A DNA stretch of 64,000 nucleotides from Rhodococcus sp. IEGM 1379 (GTDB lineage Bacteria > Actinomycetota > Actinomycetes > Mycobacteriales > Mycobacteriaceae), in the NCBI RefSeq assembly GCF_030056815.1, contig NZ_JASHKR010000012.1, forward strand, positions 1 through 64,000. The letters are read 5' to 3'. The translations under genes and the position numbers were made by a program. How positions within the stretch are numbered: position 1 is the first letter of the stretch; every line of letters starts with the position of its first letter. The notes under the pieces were generated by a model that saw nothing but the letters and a program-made list of their open reading frames with translations, did not search any database and was not told the DNA's origin. This document shows positions 49,814 through 58,653 of the stretch, in pieces.

Positions 49814-51340
49814 ATGAACAAGATTCAATACTTGAATGCAATATTCAACCGACTAAAGAAGTCGGATAGAGATTTATATAATGATCACTCTGATGATCTG
49901 CTCGAAATGAAAGATTCACTTGCAGAACTCATCGTTGAAGCGACTTATGACGTTCCCCAGCTGATTGAAGATGCGTTGCTTGCATACTCGGATGACACCT
50001 TCTACTGCTACTGGATTGACAATGCACTGAATCACGTCAACAACAGACTGATAAATGGTACTGCCTACTCTACAAGCCCGATTCCTGAATGGAGTCGTAG
50101 CTGCATTTCTGATGGATGGGATTCTGAATATCAGGATGAAGCTGAGTACCCGGCTGAGGATAAACGAGCTTCCGAACCGGATGTTGATGAATTCGATGAT
50201 TACGAGTTCGAGGACACAGCTACCCCGATAGACCACGACGATCAAGAATGGAGCTGGGGCGATGAAGATTCCTACAGCTCGACAAGAGCGATCAACAAAA
50301 TTCAGGAATACGTAAGTGACATTCGAATTGCATACGGATTTTCATACACTGTCGATGAACCACGTGACAGTAAGCGGGATAAGAACTTTGCAAACTTCAT
50401 CACTGCTGCATACGACGAACATCTGAGCGACCTACCTCAGTCTGAATCCGAGGAAACAGAATGGTTGAACAGATTCCTTGCATTCGTTCATCCTCATATC
50501 CCATTTGCAGATCGTGATGCATGCAGAGAGTCTGACTATCGAACAGAGAACAACAGCTTCATCAGATTCAGGGATGCAGTAGTTGAAAATATAGATATTT
50601 CCCCCTCATCTACTATATATAAAGGGAAAAGTGCCATAAACGGCACACTTTTTGAGGACATAGAAGAAGAAAACTCTTCTGCATGCACAATCGTGGGAGT
50701 CCGTAAAGAAACCGACTACAACCTGACGATGAATCTGTTTAGAAAACGCCTACTAGGTCGAAGGTTGCCATATTCAGTAGTCTGCGATCATATGAGTTGG
50801 GCAAACGAAAAATATGCAGAATTCCTGAGGGAACACCCAGGAAAGAATCCACGATGGTACGCAAATCGACTTGAATGGAAGCTGAATGATCTTCACGAAC
50901 ACCAGCAAACCAAGAAGTATAGAAACTCGCCAGATCGTGAAGTCGAGCTAGTCTTGAAAGGCAACGAATACGGGTTTCCAACAGAAACTACTTCCGTTGA
51001 ATATCTGACGACCATCGAAGACTATTTTCTAAATCTCAAGAAGACTCAACTTAAGACGTTCAACGATTTGATGCAATGGATACAGTCATCGGAAGATTCG
51101 GAGAAGATGCCAAAATCGCTTCGGCAACGGGTCAACAGGCTACCTAAATATGATGTGCATTCATATATGACTGTCGAACGTGTCGAGAGATACAACGTAC
51201 CTGAATCGGCCGGCAGATGGGAATCGCGTAGCTATGAAACATATTCTGAACTCTTACAGAAGTACCCAGAATATGTTTTCCCAGTTACCGTGCAAAAATT
51301 TGAACTGTCCGTAAATCACCCTAGCCAGACTTCCCATTAA
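49814..51340 (+). CDS. orphan island protein (508 aa)
   Basis: I do not recognise this protein. It is acidic, with a very Asp/Glu-rich stretch at about 110-160 (DVDEFDDYEFEDTATP, DHDDQEWSWGDED), a middle part with NRFLAFVHPHIPFADRDAC, and a more basic, aromatic C-terminal half (WYANRLEWKLNDLHEHQQ, LRQRVNRLPKYDVHSY). No P-loop, HTH or primase motif is visible. ATG 49814 has AGGAGAA 5 nt upstream. By position it could replace the replication or regulatory module that islands carry here, but nothing in the sequence proves it. Confidence 0.8.
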   Translation: MNKIQYLNAIFNRLKKSDRDLYNDHSDDLLEMKDSLAELIVEATYDVPQLIEDALLAYSDDTFYCYWIDNALNHVNNRLINGTAYSTSPIPEWSRSCISDGWDSEYQDEAEYPAEDKRASEPDVDEFDDYEFEDTATPIDHDDQEWSWGDEDSYSSTRAINKIQEYVSDIRIAYGFSYTVDEPRDSKRDKNFANFITAAYDEHLSDLPQSESEETEWLNRFLAFVHPHIPFADRDACRESDYRTENNSFIRFRDAVVENIDISPSSTIYKGKSAINGTLFEDIEEENSSACTIVGVRKETDYNLTMNLFRKRLLGRRLPYSVVCDHMSWANEKYAEFLREHPGKNPRWYANRLEWKLNDLHEHQQTKKYRNSPDREVELVLKGNEYGFPTETTSVEYLTTIEDYFLNLKKTQLKTFNDLMQWIQSSEDSEKMPKSLRQRVNRLPKYDVHSYMTVERVERYNVPESAGRWESRSYETYSELLQKYPEYVFPVTVQKFELSVNHPSQTSH

Positions 51341-51441
51341 TCACGAATTTGCTATTACCGCTCACTTTGAATGATAATAGTTACACGCGACTTTGATCGC
51401 GCTAAGGTTGCATGCAGCCAGTTTAGTATGAAAGCAAGAAT

Positions 51442-51654
51442 ATGACACAAACAAGATCAGATGAGTTAGATGGACTCTTCGCAGAACTCGAAGACGTAGT
51501 ACAGCAGATCAAAGATGCAGGATGTGGGCGGTACCGGGCGTACCTAGGTCTGCGTCATGTGTACGCGAAGGTCTACCGAGTCAGGTTCGCCAGCACCGAA
51601 TCACTCGATGAAACGACGAAGTTCCCTGAGTACGAGCCAGTTCGCAAAACGTAA
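51442..51654 (+). CDS. small hypothetical protein (70 aa)
   Basis: A 70-aa protein, MTQTRSDELDGLFAELEDVV at the start, then GRYRAYLGLRHVYAKVYRVR. It is helical and charged, with no known domain. It is 101 bp after the orphan gene, on the same strand, and followed by a hairpin at 51677-51713. G+C is closer to the host than in its neighbours. It could be a small regulator, but no HTH is evident. Confidence 0.65.
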   Translation: MTQTRSDELDGLFAELEDVVQQIKDAGCGRYRAYLGLRHVYAKVYRVRFASTESLDETTKFPEYEPVRKT

Positions 51655-51676
51655 TTCGTTTCTAAGCGATTGAAAA

Positions 51677-51713
51677 CGAACAGGGTAGTTGGAACACACC
51701 GCTGCCCTGTTCG
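51677..51713 (+). terminator. hairpin after the 70-aa gene
   Basis: CGAACAGGG (51677-51685) pairs perfectly with CCCTGTTCG (51705-51713). No T-run follows, so termination strength is uncertain. Confidence 0.55.
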
Positions 51714-51790
51714 TGTCCGTACGGTCTCACAGTGATGCAGGAATCAGTGTCTACGTTGACTGGATTCGCTGACTCCTGTACGAGTACGGG

Positions 51791-52327
51791 ATGTACTGGA
51801 CACCCGCGTGGGGCATCGTATTGGCATCAGTGACAGGTATCGTCAGCGTTCTCGGCACAGTCGGCGGTGTGGTGCTGACACTGCGACACTCGCGCAAAGA
51901 GTCCGAAGCAGATCGAATGGCAGCTGAATCCCGGCTTCGGCGAGAGATACTTGTCCAGCATGCAACGACGCAACGTGACCAACTACTTGCGATTATCGAC
52001 AAGTACCAGGTGTTGCGAATGAGCTACTTTGATGCACATGAAGGGACTGCGACTCCAGTTCCATATGGAAATTTCGTCAGTGATTTCGTCTCGACAGTGA
52101 CGGAAATTTCTCGTGCAAAATCGGTTATTACAAATCCAGTCCTCTTGGAGGCTCTCGAAGAGGCAAACCAGTCACTACGACGATCGTTGGCACTCCCTTC
52201 GCCGGATACTGACTTCAAATCAGTACGTGACACCTCCATGAAGGACAACGACGCAGCGTTCGACAAGCTGATCGACCTAACCCGAACTGAACTTGATGTC
52301 ACCGCATTCCTTCGCAATGCCGACTGA
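51791..52327 (+). CDS. small membrane-anchored hypothetical protein
   Basis: A 178-aa protein with one N-terminal membrane helix (WGIVLASVTGIVSVLGTVGG, residues 7-26) and a charged, helical cytoplasmic part (RHSRKESEADRMAAESRLRR, then QRDQLLAIIDKYQVL). It is the last gene before attR, the usual place for satellite cargo such as superinfection-exclusion or interference proteins; that role is inference. No domain is recognised. Confidence 0.75.
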   Translation: MYWTPAWGIVLASVTGIVSVLGTVGGVVLTLRHSRKESEADRMAAESRLRREILVQHATTQRDQLLAIIDKYQVLRMSYFDAHEGTATPVPYGNFVSDFVSTVTEISRAKSVITNPVLLEALEEANQSLRRSLALPSPDTDFKSVRDTSMKDNDAAFDKLIDLTRTELDVTAFLRNAD

Positions 52328-52342
52328 CACGTCCATGATTCG

Positions 52343-52385
52343 ATACCCCCATTGGGTATACATTTCCAGTCCGCTACAGTCCGCA
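52343..52385. promoter_or_regulatory. putative integrase arm-type sites, right end
   Basis: An imperfect palindrome ATACCCCCATTGGGTAT (52343-52359) is followed by AGTCCGCT at 52368 and AGTCCGCA at 52378, again 10 bp apart, mirroring the left-end set at 38683-38754. Confidence 0.55.
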
Positions 52386-52452
52386 GCACGGTTCAAAACT
52401 GATCAATTTTCCTCGATATATGCAGGTAGATCGATTGCTTTTCCCAGGAAGT

Positions 52453-52501
52453 ACGGATTCAAAACCCGTCCAGTGTGAGTTCGAGTCTCACCGAGGGCAC
52501 C
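52453..52501 (+). repeat. attR core (49 bp)
   Basis: It is identical to 38600-38648 and carries only the 3' part of tRNA-Leu, without its 5' half. It marks the right boundary of the island. A short GC hairpin just outside (52512-52527, GCCGCC-GAAA-GGCGGC) is probably the tRNA's original terminator, now about 14 kb away from the tRNA. Confidence 0.92.
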
Positions 52502-52629
52502 ATTTGCGTCAGCCGCCGAAAGGCGGCACCGACACACTGTCGACGTTCGGCCACGTCCACGATCATCGGACGTTATGTTCGATTTATGCAACGCACTTCG
52601 CTGATTGCCTGCACTTCGGATTCCTTCGC

Positions 52630-53430
52630 GTGATCCACTGGGAAGTAACCCGTTCCGATCCGAGTTCCGGACTCATCGGCACTCAGGCCGGAATTGAATA
52701 CTCCCTCGACGACGCATGCCTGGCCGTCGCGAAAGCCGGCCGCAGAGCACTCGATGATCCTGACGCTGAAGATGATCGGATCCTTCGACTTAGAATCGAC
52801 ACGCGTGTCCTATCCCTCGAAGGAATCCGAAATCCGCTGGTGACCATCGAAGAATTGGCGACCAGACTTGCTATGGCAATCACTGCCGCCAACGTCGATT
52901 TGCGAGCTGCACCCCGCGTGCCCACAACAACAAAGCCAATGCCCACCAGTCAATACGACAGCGTCAAGCCAGTCCGATTCCACGAAGCAACCGTCGAGGT
53001 AGCGGGTCTGATCGTGATCATGGAGGACGACGTTCCCGACTGGCCGGAAGTCATGACAAATCCCGACGGAACCTCGATACCGGCTGTCAGCGAAGACACC
53101 ATCGCCATTTTGACCCGAAATCAGTTCGGCGAGGCCTCGATTCGAGCGATATCACTGACCGGTCCACCTCCCCGTCGACATACCGACTGGGAAGAGTTCT
53201 ACGAGGCCACGATCGATTCTCCCGAAGGCGAGACCTACATTTGGCCGGGTGGCGGTCCCTCATCGGAGAATCCGTTCACCGACCCCGTCACGGTTGACGG
53301 TCCTGGGCGCTATCACTTTCGCATCTACATCAGTGGCCGAATCGGGAATGTCGGCGTCAGCAATCCCACTGTCCCTGAACGATATTTGATCGAGGTGTGG
53401 AAAGCCGATGCCGGCGGCAGTTTGCTTTGA
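52630..53430 (+). CDS. hypothetical protein next to attR
   Basis: A 266-aa protein with host-like codon use but no recognised family: SLDDACLAVAKAGRRALDDP, ITAANVDLRAAPRVP, then an acidic, beta-rich C-terminal half (EGETYIWPGGGPSSENPF, GRYHFRIYISGR). The frame is open back to 52420 across attR, but GTG 52630 is the first start after host sequence begins; no clear ribosome-binding site. It may have lost its native upstream context when the island inserted. Confidence 0.65.
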   Translation: MIHWEVTRSDPSSGLIGTQAGIEYSLDDACLAVAKAGRRALDDPDAEDDRILRLRIDTRVLSLEGIRNPLVTIEELATRLAMAITAANVDLRAAPRVPTTTKPMPTSQYDSVKPVRFHEATVEVAGLIVIMEDDVPDWPEVMTNPDGTSIPAVSEDTIAILTRNQFGEASIRAISLTGPPPRRHTDWEEFYEATIDSPEGETYIWPGGGPSSENPFTDPVTVDGPGRYHFRIYISGRIGNVGVSNPTVPERYLIEVWKADAGGSLL

Positions 53431-53473
53431 GCTCAGGACATCGCTGTGTCCCACACTGCTTGACCCGGGGTAG

Positions 53474-54254
53474 TCACGCCAAGGCCGCAGTCGTCAGCAC
53501 TGTGATCCCATTGTCCAAAGTCGGCTGAATCACCGGCCCAAATCGGGCCGAATGATTCGATGGAATGTCCACATCGACAGTTCCCTTCTCCTCCGCTGCC
53601 CTGTATGTCTGCGCATCAGCGCCACCAAGAAGCCAGTACATCAACGGCACTCCGGCGGCGTCAGCCAAGAAGCCAGTACATCAACGGCACTCCGGCGGCG
53701 TCAGCCAAGATTCCGATATCTTCACTGCCAGCGACGGGACCCGGATCGATCACTGCGCCATCTCCGGATGCTCCGTTGAACGCATCCAATACCCGCGCAC
53801 CGGCCGCGATGTCATTGATCAACACCGGAAACGACTCCTGCGCAATCAGTTCCGGATCACGCTCAGCGCCGGAAGCCTGAAAATCAGCTAGGACGATCCG
53901 GTGAATCGCATCCATGACACGAGTCCGAACATCGGTGTTGACGGTCCGAATACTCAGCGCGAACTCCGCCTGGTCGGAAATGATGTTGTTCGTCTTGGTA
54001 CCCGCGTGAAACTGACCGACGGTGACTACTGCGGTGTCGTTGCCTGCAATCTCGCGAGAGACCATCGCTGTGGCACCCGAGCCGAGCTCCTCAGCCGGCT
54101 GGAACAGAACCTCGAGAGCGCCGGATCACCAAGCAACGCTCCCGATGAGAACCTGGACTGCCCCCAGCAGTGCAACCACGTGCATGTCGTGGCCGCACGC
54201 ATCCATCACCGGAACTTCGTTAATATCGGGATCGATCCCGTGCATCAGTAACCG
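53474..54254 (-). pseudogene. broken M20 amidohydrolase
   Basis: Minus-strand M20 peptidase sequence with several lesions: DACGHDMHVVALLG metal site near 54170-54210, an in-frame TGA at 54128-54126, FQPAEELGSGATAMV, then a jump straight to SREIAGNDTAVVTVGQFHAG (about 80 residues missing compared with the intact paralogue at 54439-55689), and a 40-bp tandem duplication at 53625-53704 that shifts the frame before the C-terminal DIPSNHSARFGPVIQPTLDN. The N-terminus is missing. Clearly inactive. Confidence 0.85.
53625..53704 (-). repeat. 40-bp tandem duplication inside the M20 pseudogene
   Basis: Two perfect adjacent copies (53625-53664 and 53665-53704) repeat codons for the segment AGVPLMYWLLG. 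Since 40 is not a multiple of three, the duplication breaks the reading frame. Confidence 0.9.
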
Positions 54255-54438
54255 AGTCGTCGGACCAATTGATCATTGACGTATTCCTCGCCACCGGTTG
54301 ACACAACAGCGCGGAAGTTCACGGTCATCGATGATCGCAGTCCACGAAGTGCGAAGCTGACCGCAGGCACCGACAGCCACTCCCTGTTAACGTCGGAATG
54401 ATCCGGTTCGTCCGGATCACTCGATCGAAAGGATGCTC

Positions 54439-55689
54439 ATGTCCGATGCCGCGCACGAGAACATCACCGTAGATCCGACACTCACCGATCTGTACAAGGA
54501 CCTCCACAGCCATCCGGAACTCGGGTTCCAGGAACACCGCACCGCTGACATCGTGGCCAAACGCCTGAAGGCGCTGGGATTCGCCGTCACCACCGGAATC
54601 GGGAAGACCGGAGTCGTCGGCATCTTGAAGAACGGATCAGGTCCGACCGTGCTTTTGCGCGCAGACATGGACGCCCTTCCAGTCAAGGAAGAAACCGGCC
54701 TCGACTACGCCAGCACCGTCACAGGCACCGACCAGAACGGAAAAACCGTTCCGCTCGCTCACGCCTGCGGCCACGACCTACACACGACGTGCCTGCTAGG
54801 TGCCGCCCAGATCCTCAGCCAAGACACCGCCAGTTGGTCTGGCACCCTGCTTCTCGTCTTCCAGCCAGCTGAAGAACTCGGCGCCGGTGCGCAAGCGATG
54901 GTCGACGATGGGCTCTTCGACAAGTTTCCGAAACCCGACGTCGTGCTCGGCCAGCACGTCGCGCCGTTGCCTGCCGGGAAGATCGCCGGACACGCCGGCC
55001 CCTCATACGCAGGGTCGGACTCGTTGCGCATACGCCTGGTGGGAAAGGGTGCTCACGGGTCTATGCCCGAGAACTCCGTCGATCCGGTGGTGATGGCGGC
55101 GGAAACCGTTATGCGCCTGCAGACAGTCATCTCCAGGGAAGTCCCCAGCACGGCAATCGCTGTCCTCACCGTCGGTTCCATCCATGCGGGCGACGCGGCC
55201 AACGTCATTCCCGGCGAAGCCGAACTGCAGCTGAATATCCGCAGCTACGACTCAGCCGTCCGCGAACGCATCCTGAAAAGTGTGGATCGCATCGTGCGAG
55301 GCGAAGCCGCGACGGCCGGAGCCCCGGAGGAGCCCACCATCACGGAGATCGAGCGATTCCCGATCGTGGTGAACGACCCGACTGCACTAGGCAAAACCCT
55401 CGACGCTTTTGCCGTCTGGCTCGGCGAAGAGAACATTCTCGATCCGGGGGCAGGCGCCGGCAGCGAGGACGTCGGCATTCTCGCGACCAGTTCGGGTGCG
55501 CAATTGTCATACTGGCTACTCGGCGGCACCGATCCATCCCTGTTCACCACCGGCGACATGACCGATCCCGCCCTACGGACCGTGCCGTCGAATCACTCGC
55601 CGCACTACGCGCCCGTTATCGAACCGACTCTGAATATCGGAGTCTGCGCGCTTGTCACGGCTACAAGGACGTGGCTGCCGCCGATATGA
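54439..55689 (+). CDS. M20 family amidohydrolase (hippurate hydrolase-like)
   Basis: A 416-aa metallo-amidohydrolase: HSHPELGFQEHRTA near the N-terminus, LLRADMDALPV, the metal-binding HACGHDLHTT, FQPAEELGAGAQAMV with catalytic Glu, GKGAHGSMPENSVDPV of the lid domain, and a C-terminal VPSNHSPHYAPVIEP with the last metal ligand. It probably removes acyl groups from N-acyl amino acids. ATG 54439 has AAAGGA 5 nt upstream. It is divergent from the broken paralogue. Confidence 0.93.
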   Translation: MSDAAHENITVDPTLTDLYKDLHSHPELGFQEHRTADIVAKRLKALGFAVTTGIGKTGVVGILKNGSGPTVLLRADMDALPVKEETGLDYASTVTGTDQNGKTVPLAHACGHDLHTTCLLGAAQILSQDTASWSGTLLLVFQPAEELGAGAQAMVDDGLFDKFPKPDVVLGQHVAPLPAGKIAGHAGPSYAGSDSLRIRLVGKGAHGSMPENSVDPVVMAAETVMRLQTVISREVPSTAIAVLTVGSIHAGDAANVIPGEAELQLNIRSYDSAVRERILKSVDRIVRGEAATAGAPEEPTITEIERFPIVVNDPTALGKTLDAFAVWLGEENILDPGAGAGSEDVGILATSSGAQLSYWLLGGTDPSLFTTGDMTDPALRTVPSNHSPHYAPVIEPTLNIGVCALVTATRTWLPPI

Positions 55690-55736
55690 TTCGGCAAATT
55701 CCGTACACGGAGACCAGCAGACGCTAGATTCGGTTG

Positions 55737-56357
55737 ATGCGGCACCGTCGGCTGATCGCGTTCGGTGGAACACTCTTGTGCTTCACGGCACTTGTCGGGT
55801 GCCAGTCCAATCCCGAATCACCTGCCGAATCCAGTACTTCGACAGTTGACAACTCCGGCAATGCAGAAACCGAAACCGGAACAATTCAGGTCGGGAATCC
55901 TGCGATAGCGGGACCTCCCAGCATCACTCTTCCGCCTGTCGATACGCCCTCAACCGACACCGACACAAACTCACCCAGTCCACTCGCCGAAGTCACTGGT
56001 GTGACTACCGAACACCTGTACGACAGCTCTCGGGTGACGTACCAACTCGACGGAAACGGCACTGTGGCATGGAAAGTCGAGTACGTGAGCGAAGCCGTTC
56101 GCGGCGGCGACAGCAAAGTAGTCGATGTGGGCGGCCGATCCATCATCCAGATCGACCTCATGGGAGTTACAGCGCCGCAACCATTTCCACCGATCACTGC
56201 ACAGGACGGCACCATCATGGCAGTCGAGACTGCATCGGTGAGCAGTTCTATCGTCCAGTCCTTCATCGGCACGGCCGCCGCACGTCCCGAATTTCGGGCG
56301 ACAGGAACCGAGTTGCCGGATCAACTCGTCGTAGACATCTTCTTTGCGGGCGGATGA
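55737..56357 (+). CDS. lipoprotein with AMIN-like domain
   Basis: A 206-aa lipoprotein: signal peptide with lipobox ALVGC near residue 22, a Ser/Thr/Pro-rich spacer, and a C-terminal beta-rich domain (RVTYQLDGNGTVAWKVEYV, VGGRSIIQIDLMGV, LPDQLVVDIFFAGG) like the AMIN-like domain of actinobacterial lipoproteins, thought to bind cell-wall polymers. TTG at 55734 precedes the ATG directly. It is in line with the next two genes on the same strand. Confidence 0.82.
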   Translation: MRHRRLIAFGGTLLCFTALVGCQSNPESPAESSTSTVDNSGNAETETGTIQVGNPAIAGPPSITLPPVDTPSTDTDTNSPSPLAEVTGVTTEHLYDSSRVTYQLDGNGTVAWKVEYVSEAVRGGDSKVVDVGGRSIIQIDLMGVTAPQPFPPITAQDGTIMAVETASVSSSIVQSFIGTAAARPEFRATGTELPDQLVVDIFFAGG

Positions 56358-56452
56358 CGTCCATTACGTGGTGAACCGCCGGCATCCACCAAAAGTACGA
56401 ATGCGGCTGGAAACCCCGGCGGATGTGCGAAAACTCGGTAGCGTCTCGTCCC

Positions 56453-57103
56453 ATGCGTACACATCGCGGAACGGCCAGCGTCGTGACAGCGACAGTAGCT
56501 GCGGTGGGCGCCTCGGCCATCCTGTTCTCCGGAGCCAGTAGCGCTACACCGAGTGACAGCATGACGCCCGACGCGCTAACCGTCTCAGGTGTCCCGGACG
56601 CCCCAGTTGTCCCGCAGCGTGTTCACGCCCTCTCTTGCGAGGCAACAGCGGAACTTGACCGGCAGAGCACTGAGAGAGCGACTGAGGCAGGCGTTTCCGT
56701 GCCCGGGCCGCTGCAGTGGCCACCCATCGCGCTCGGGATGGACCCCGACCAACCACGGCCGGCGGTAGCACCACTCGACCCGACTACTGGAATCCCCAAG
56801 GACCAGCTGGGCGGAACGATTCCGGTCGAAGTGGTGAAAGAAACTCGCAGGCGCGAACGCGAAGAAGCACTTCTGGCGCCGAAAGAACCTCGGTGGTGCG
56901 GTGCGGCGGTCGACGCACTCCAGCGTCAAGCGGAAAGCACTACCGGCAAGACCGCGTGCTATCTGTCCGACGGCCGATTCGCGACCACGCTGTATGTCGA
57001 TGCAGTGCCCTTAGAGCCAAATGTCTCGCCGTATCAACGACCCTCTCGGGACTCGTTCGATCAAATCTGCCGACACCTGGGATGGGACCGCAGCTACCCG
57101 TGA
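56453..57103 (+). CDS. secreted hypothetical protein
   Basis: A 216-aa exported protein: Ala-rich signal peptide (SVVTATVAAVGASAILFSGA, cleavage near SSATPS), then a Pro-rich region and four Cys (SCEATAEL, RWCGAAVDAL, KTACYLSDGR, DQICRHLGW) that could make two disulfides. No family is recognised. ATG 56453 gives a normal signal peptide; an earlier in-frame start at 56423 does not. Confidence 0.72.
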   Translation: MRTHRGTASVVTATVAAVGASAILFSGASSATPSDSMTPDALTVSGVPDAPVVPQRVHALSCEATAELDRQSTERATEAGVSVPGPLQWPPIALGMDPDQPRPAVAPLDPTTGIPKDQLGGTIPVEVVKETRRREREEALLAPKEPRWCGAAVDALQRQAESTTGKTACYLSDGRFATTLYVDAVPLEPNVSPYQRPSRDSFDQICRHLGWDRSYP

Positions 57104-57240
57104 TCGATGAGGACAACGCAGACAGCGAATCGTTACAACCCACCACCAAGTAACGATCTGACCTGCAGTTATTCCCTACACGCCGCAAAAATGGCACGAT
57201 GGTGTCAACCTCACGGGTTCCAACACAAGTGGAGGCACCG

Positions 57241-57744
57241 ATGGACAACGGCATTATCAGCCTGACGTACGACGGTCGGGTGGCGCTCAGTTTTCGACTA
57301 GCCGTCCCCCAGTCTCCCGACAAAGTCTGGAAAGTGATCACTCAACGCGAGTTCTTCGAGGCCTGGTTCCCCGCTGACGTCGAATTCGACCTGACCCCGG
57401 GCGCCGACCTCCTGTTCAAGGTGACGCCCGAGCAGATCAAGCGATATGGATTGCCCGCCGGTCACGTCACTCGCGGAACTGTGATCAGCGTCCGGCCGAA
57501 TCACATCTTCGAGTATTTGTGGGACGCCGAAACCCTGCACTGGGAACTGGTTCCCGACGGCACGGGCGGATGCTGGCTGACACTGACTCACACAATGGAA
57601 GAAGAAGAATCCGCGTACGCCCATGCGGCCGGCTGGCATGCCGGTCTCGAAGTTGTTGCGGCACAACTCGACGGGCGCGAAGTGGACTGGTCACCCTGGG
57701 ACAGAGCCGACGAACTGGCACCGCTGTACCAGAAATCTGCATAA
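57241..57744 (+). CDS. SRPBCC (AHSA1-like) protein
   Basis: A 167-aa START-like domain protein: LAVPQSPDKVWKVITQREFF and AWFPADVEFDLTPGADLLFK in the first half, TRGTVISVRPNHIFEYLW, and GGCWLTLTHTM before the C-terminal helix AAGWHAGLEVVAAQLDGR. This is the Aha1/YndB-type pattern, a hydrophobic-ligand pocket of unknown ligand. GGAGG lies 5 nt before ATG 57241. It is convergent with tesB. Confidence 0.88.
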   Translation: MDNGIISLTYDGRVALSFRLAVPQSPDKVWKVITQREFFEAWFPADVEFDLTPGADLLFKVTPEQIKRYGLPAGHVTRGTVISVRPNHIFEYLWDAETLHWELVPDGTGGCWLTLTHTMEEEESAYAHAAGWHAGLEVVAAQLDGREVDWSPWDRADELAPLYQKSA

Positions 57745-57770
57745 AGACTGGCCCACACCCGGGCTCAGCC

Positions 57771-58652
57771 CTATTCCCCCTTGCGCGGGAAGTGCCTGAT
57801 GACGCCCTCTTGAACTACCGTCGCCATCAGCATGCCTTCGATCGAGAAGTATCGCCCCGTCGCCAAGCCCCGAGAACCAGCGGCCACCGGCGATTCTGTT
57901 GCATAGAGCACCCAGTCGTCGAATCTGAAGGGTCGATGAAACCACATCGAATGATTCACTGTCGCAGCAACAATGCGGTCGTGACCCCAGGACAAGCCGT
58001 GGGTAGTGAGGATCGAATCCAGGACTGTTGTGTCGGACGAGTAGGCCAACACGGCGGCATGGATCAGTGAATCGTCCGGGAGTTTCCCATCAGGCTTCAT
58101 CCAGACCCGATTGTGGGTGAGCTTCTCCCCCGTACCCTTCAAGATCCAGGCCGGATCATTGGCATAACGCATGTCGATCGGCTTGAGAGCACCACTGAAA
58201 TGCGGGAGTTTCTCCTCGTACCCGATCAGGTGGTCACCGATGGGCGGCAACGACTCCGGCAACGGAACATCCGGAATCTCGACAGCATGCTCGAGGCCCT
58301 TGCCTGAATCCTGGAACGCTGCCAGCATCACGAACAGTTCGTTGTCACCTTGATAAGCGGTGACTTGACGGTTGGCAAACGCACGCCCGTCACGATGGCG
58401 GTCGACGCGATACTCGATGGGCGCCTTGACATCTCCACCGCGAATGAAATGTGCGTTGATCGCATGGATCGGCCGATCTCCGTCCACGGTACGGCCGGCG
58501 GCCATCAGTGCCTGAGACACCAACTGGCCGCCGAACGTCCGTGAACCTACCTGCGCTGGATGATAGCCGCGGAACGCGTCGTCGCCGATGTGTTCCAGAT
58601 CTAGCAGAGCTAGGAGGGTATCCAGGTCTGCAGACGCGTCCGCATTGCTCAC
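57771..58652 (-). CDS. tesB: acyl-CoA thioesterase II
   Basis: A TesB-type double-hotdog thioesterase of 293 aa that hydrolyses acyl-CoA to free acid and CoA: YHPAQVGSRTFGGQLVSQAL, HAINAHFIRGGD, RQVTAYQGDNELFVMLAAFQ in the first hotdog; LIHAAVLAYSSDTTVLDSIL, NHSMWFHRPFRFDDWVLYAT with the catalytic region, and RGLATGRYFSIEGMLMATVV in the second. GTG 58652 follows the pyk stop codon by 1 bp, so the two are one operon. Confidence 0.95.
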   Translation of the reverse strand: MSNADASADLDTLLALLDLEHIGDDAFRGYHPAQVGSRTFGGQLVSQALMAAGRTVDGDRPIHAINAHFIRGGDVKAPIEYRVDRHRDGRAFANRQVTAYQGDNELFVMLAAFQDSGKGLEHAVEIPDVPLPESLPPIGDHLIGYEEKLPHFSGALKPIDMRYANDPAWILKGTGEKLTHNRVWMKPDGKLPDDSLIHAAVLAYSSDTTVLDSILTTHGLSWGHDRIVAATVNHSMWFHRPFRFDDWVLYATESPVAAGSRGLATGRYFSIEGMLMATVVQEGVIRHFPRKGE

Positions 58653-58653
58653 G

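Larger units (their letters stand above)
38600..52501. mobile_element. cf-PICI-like integrative satellite island (about 13.9 kb)
   Basis: It is bounded by a 49-bp direct repeat that is the 3' part of tRNA-Leu, with the integrase gene next to the intact tRNA. It contains HNH, small and large terminase, portal, scaffold, capsid and head-completion genes in one operon, plus a Fic gene and several orphans. It is visibly AT-richer than the flanks (A/T-ending codons throughout). No tail, tape-measure, lysin, holin, repressor or replication gene is recognised. This matches capsid-forming phage-inducible chromosomal islands; a deleted prophage is the alternative. Confidence 0.75.
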
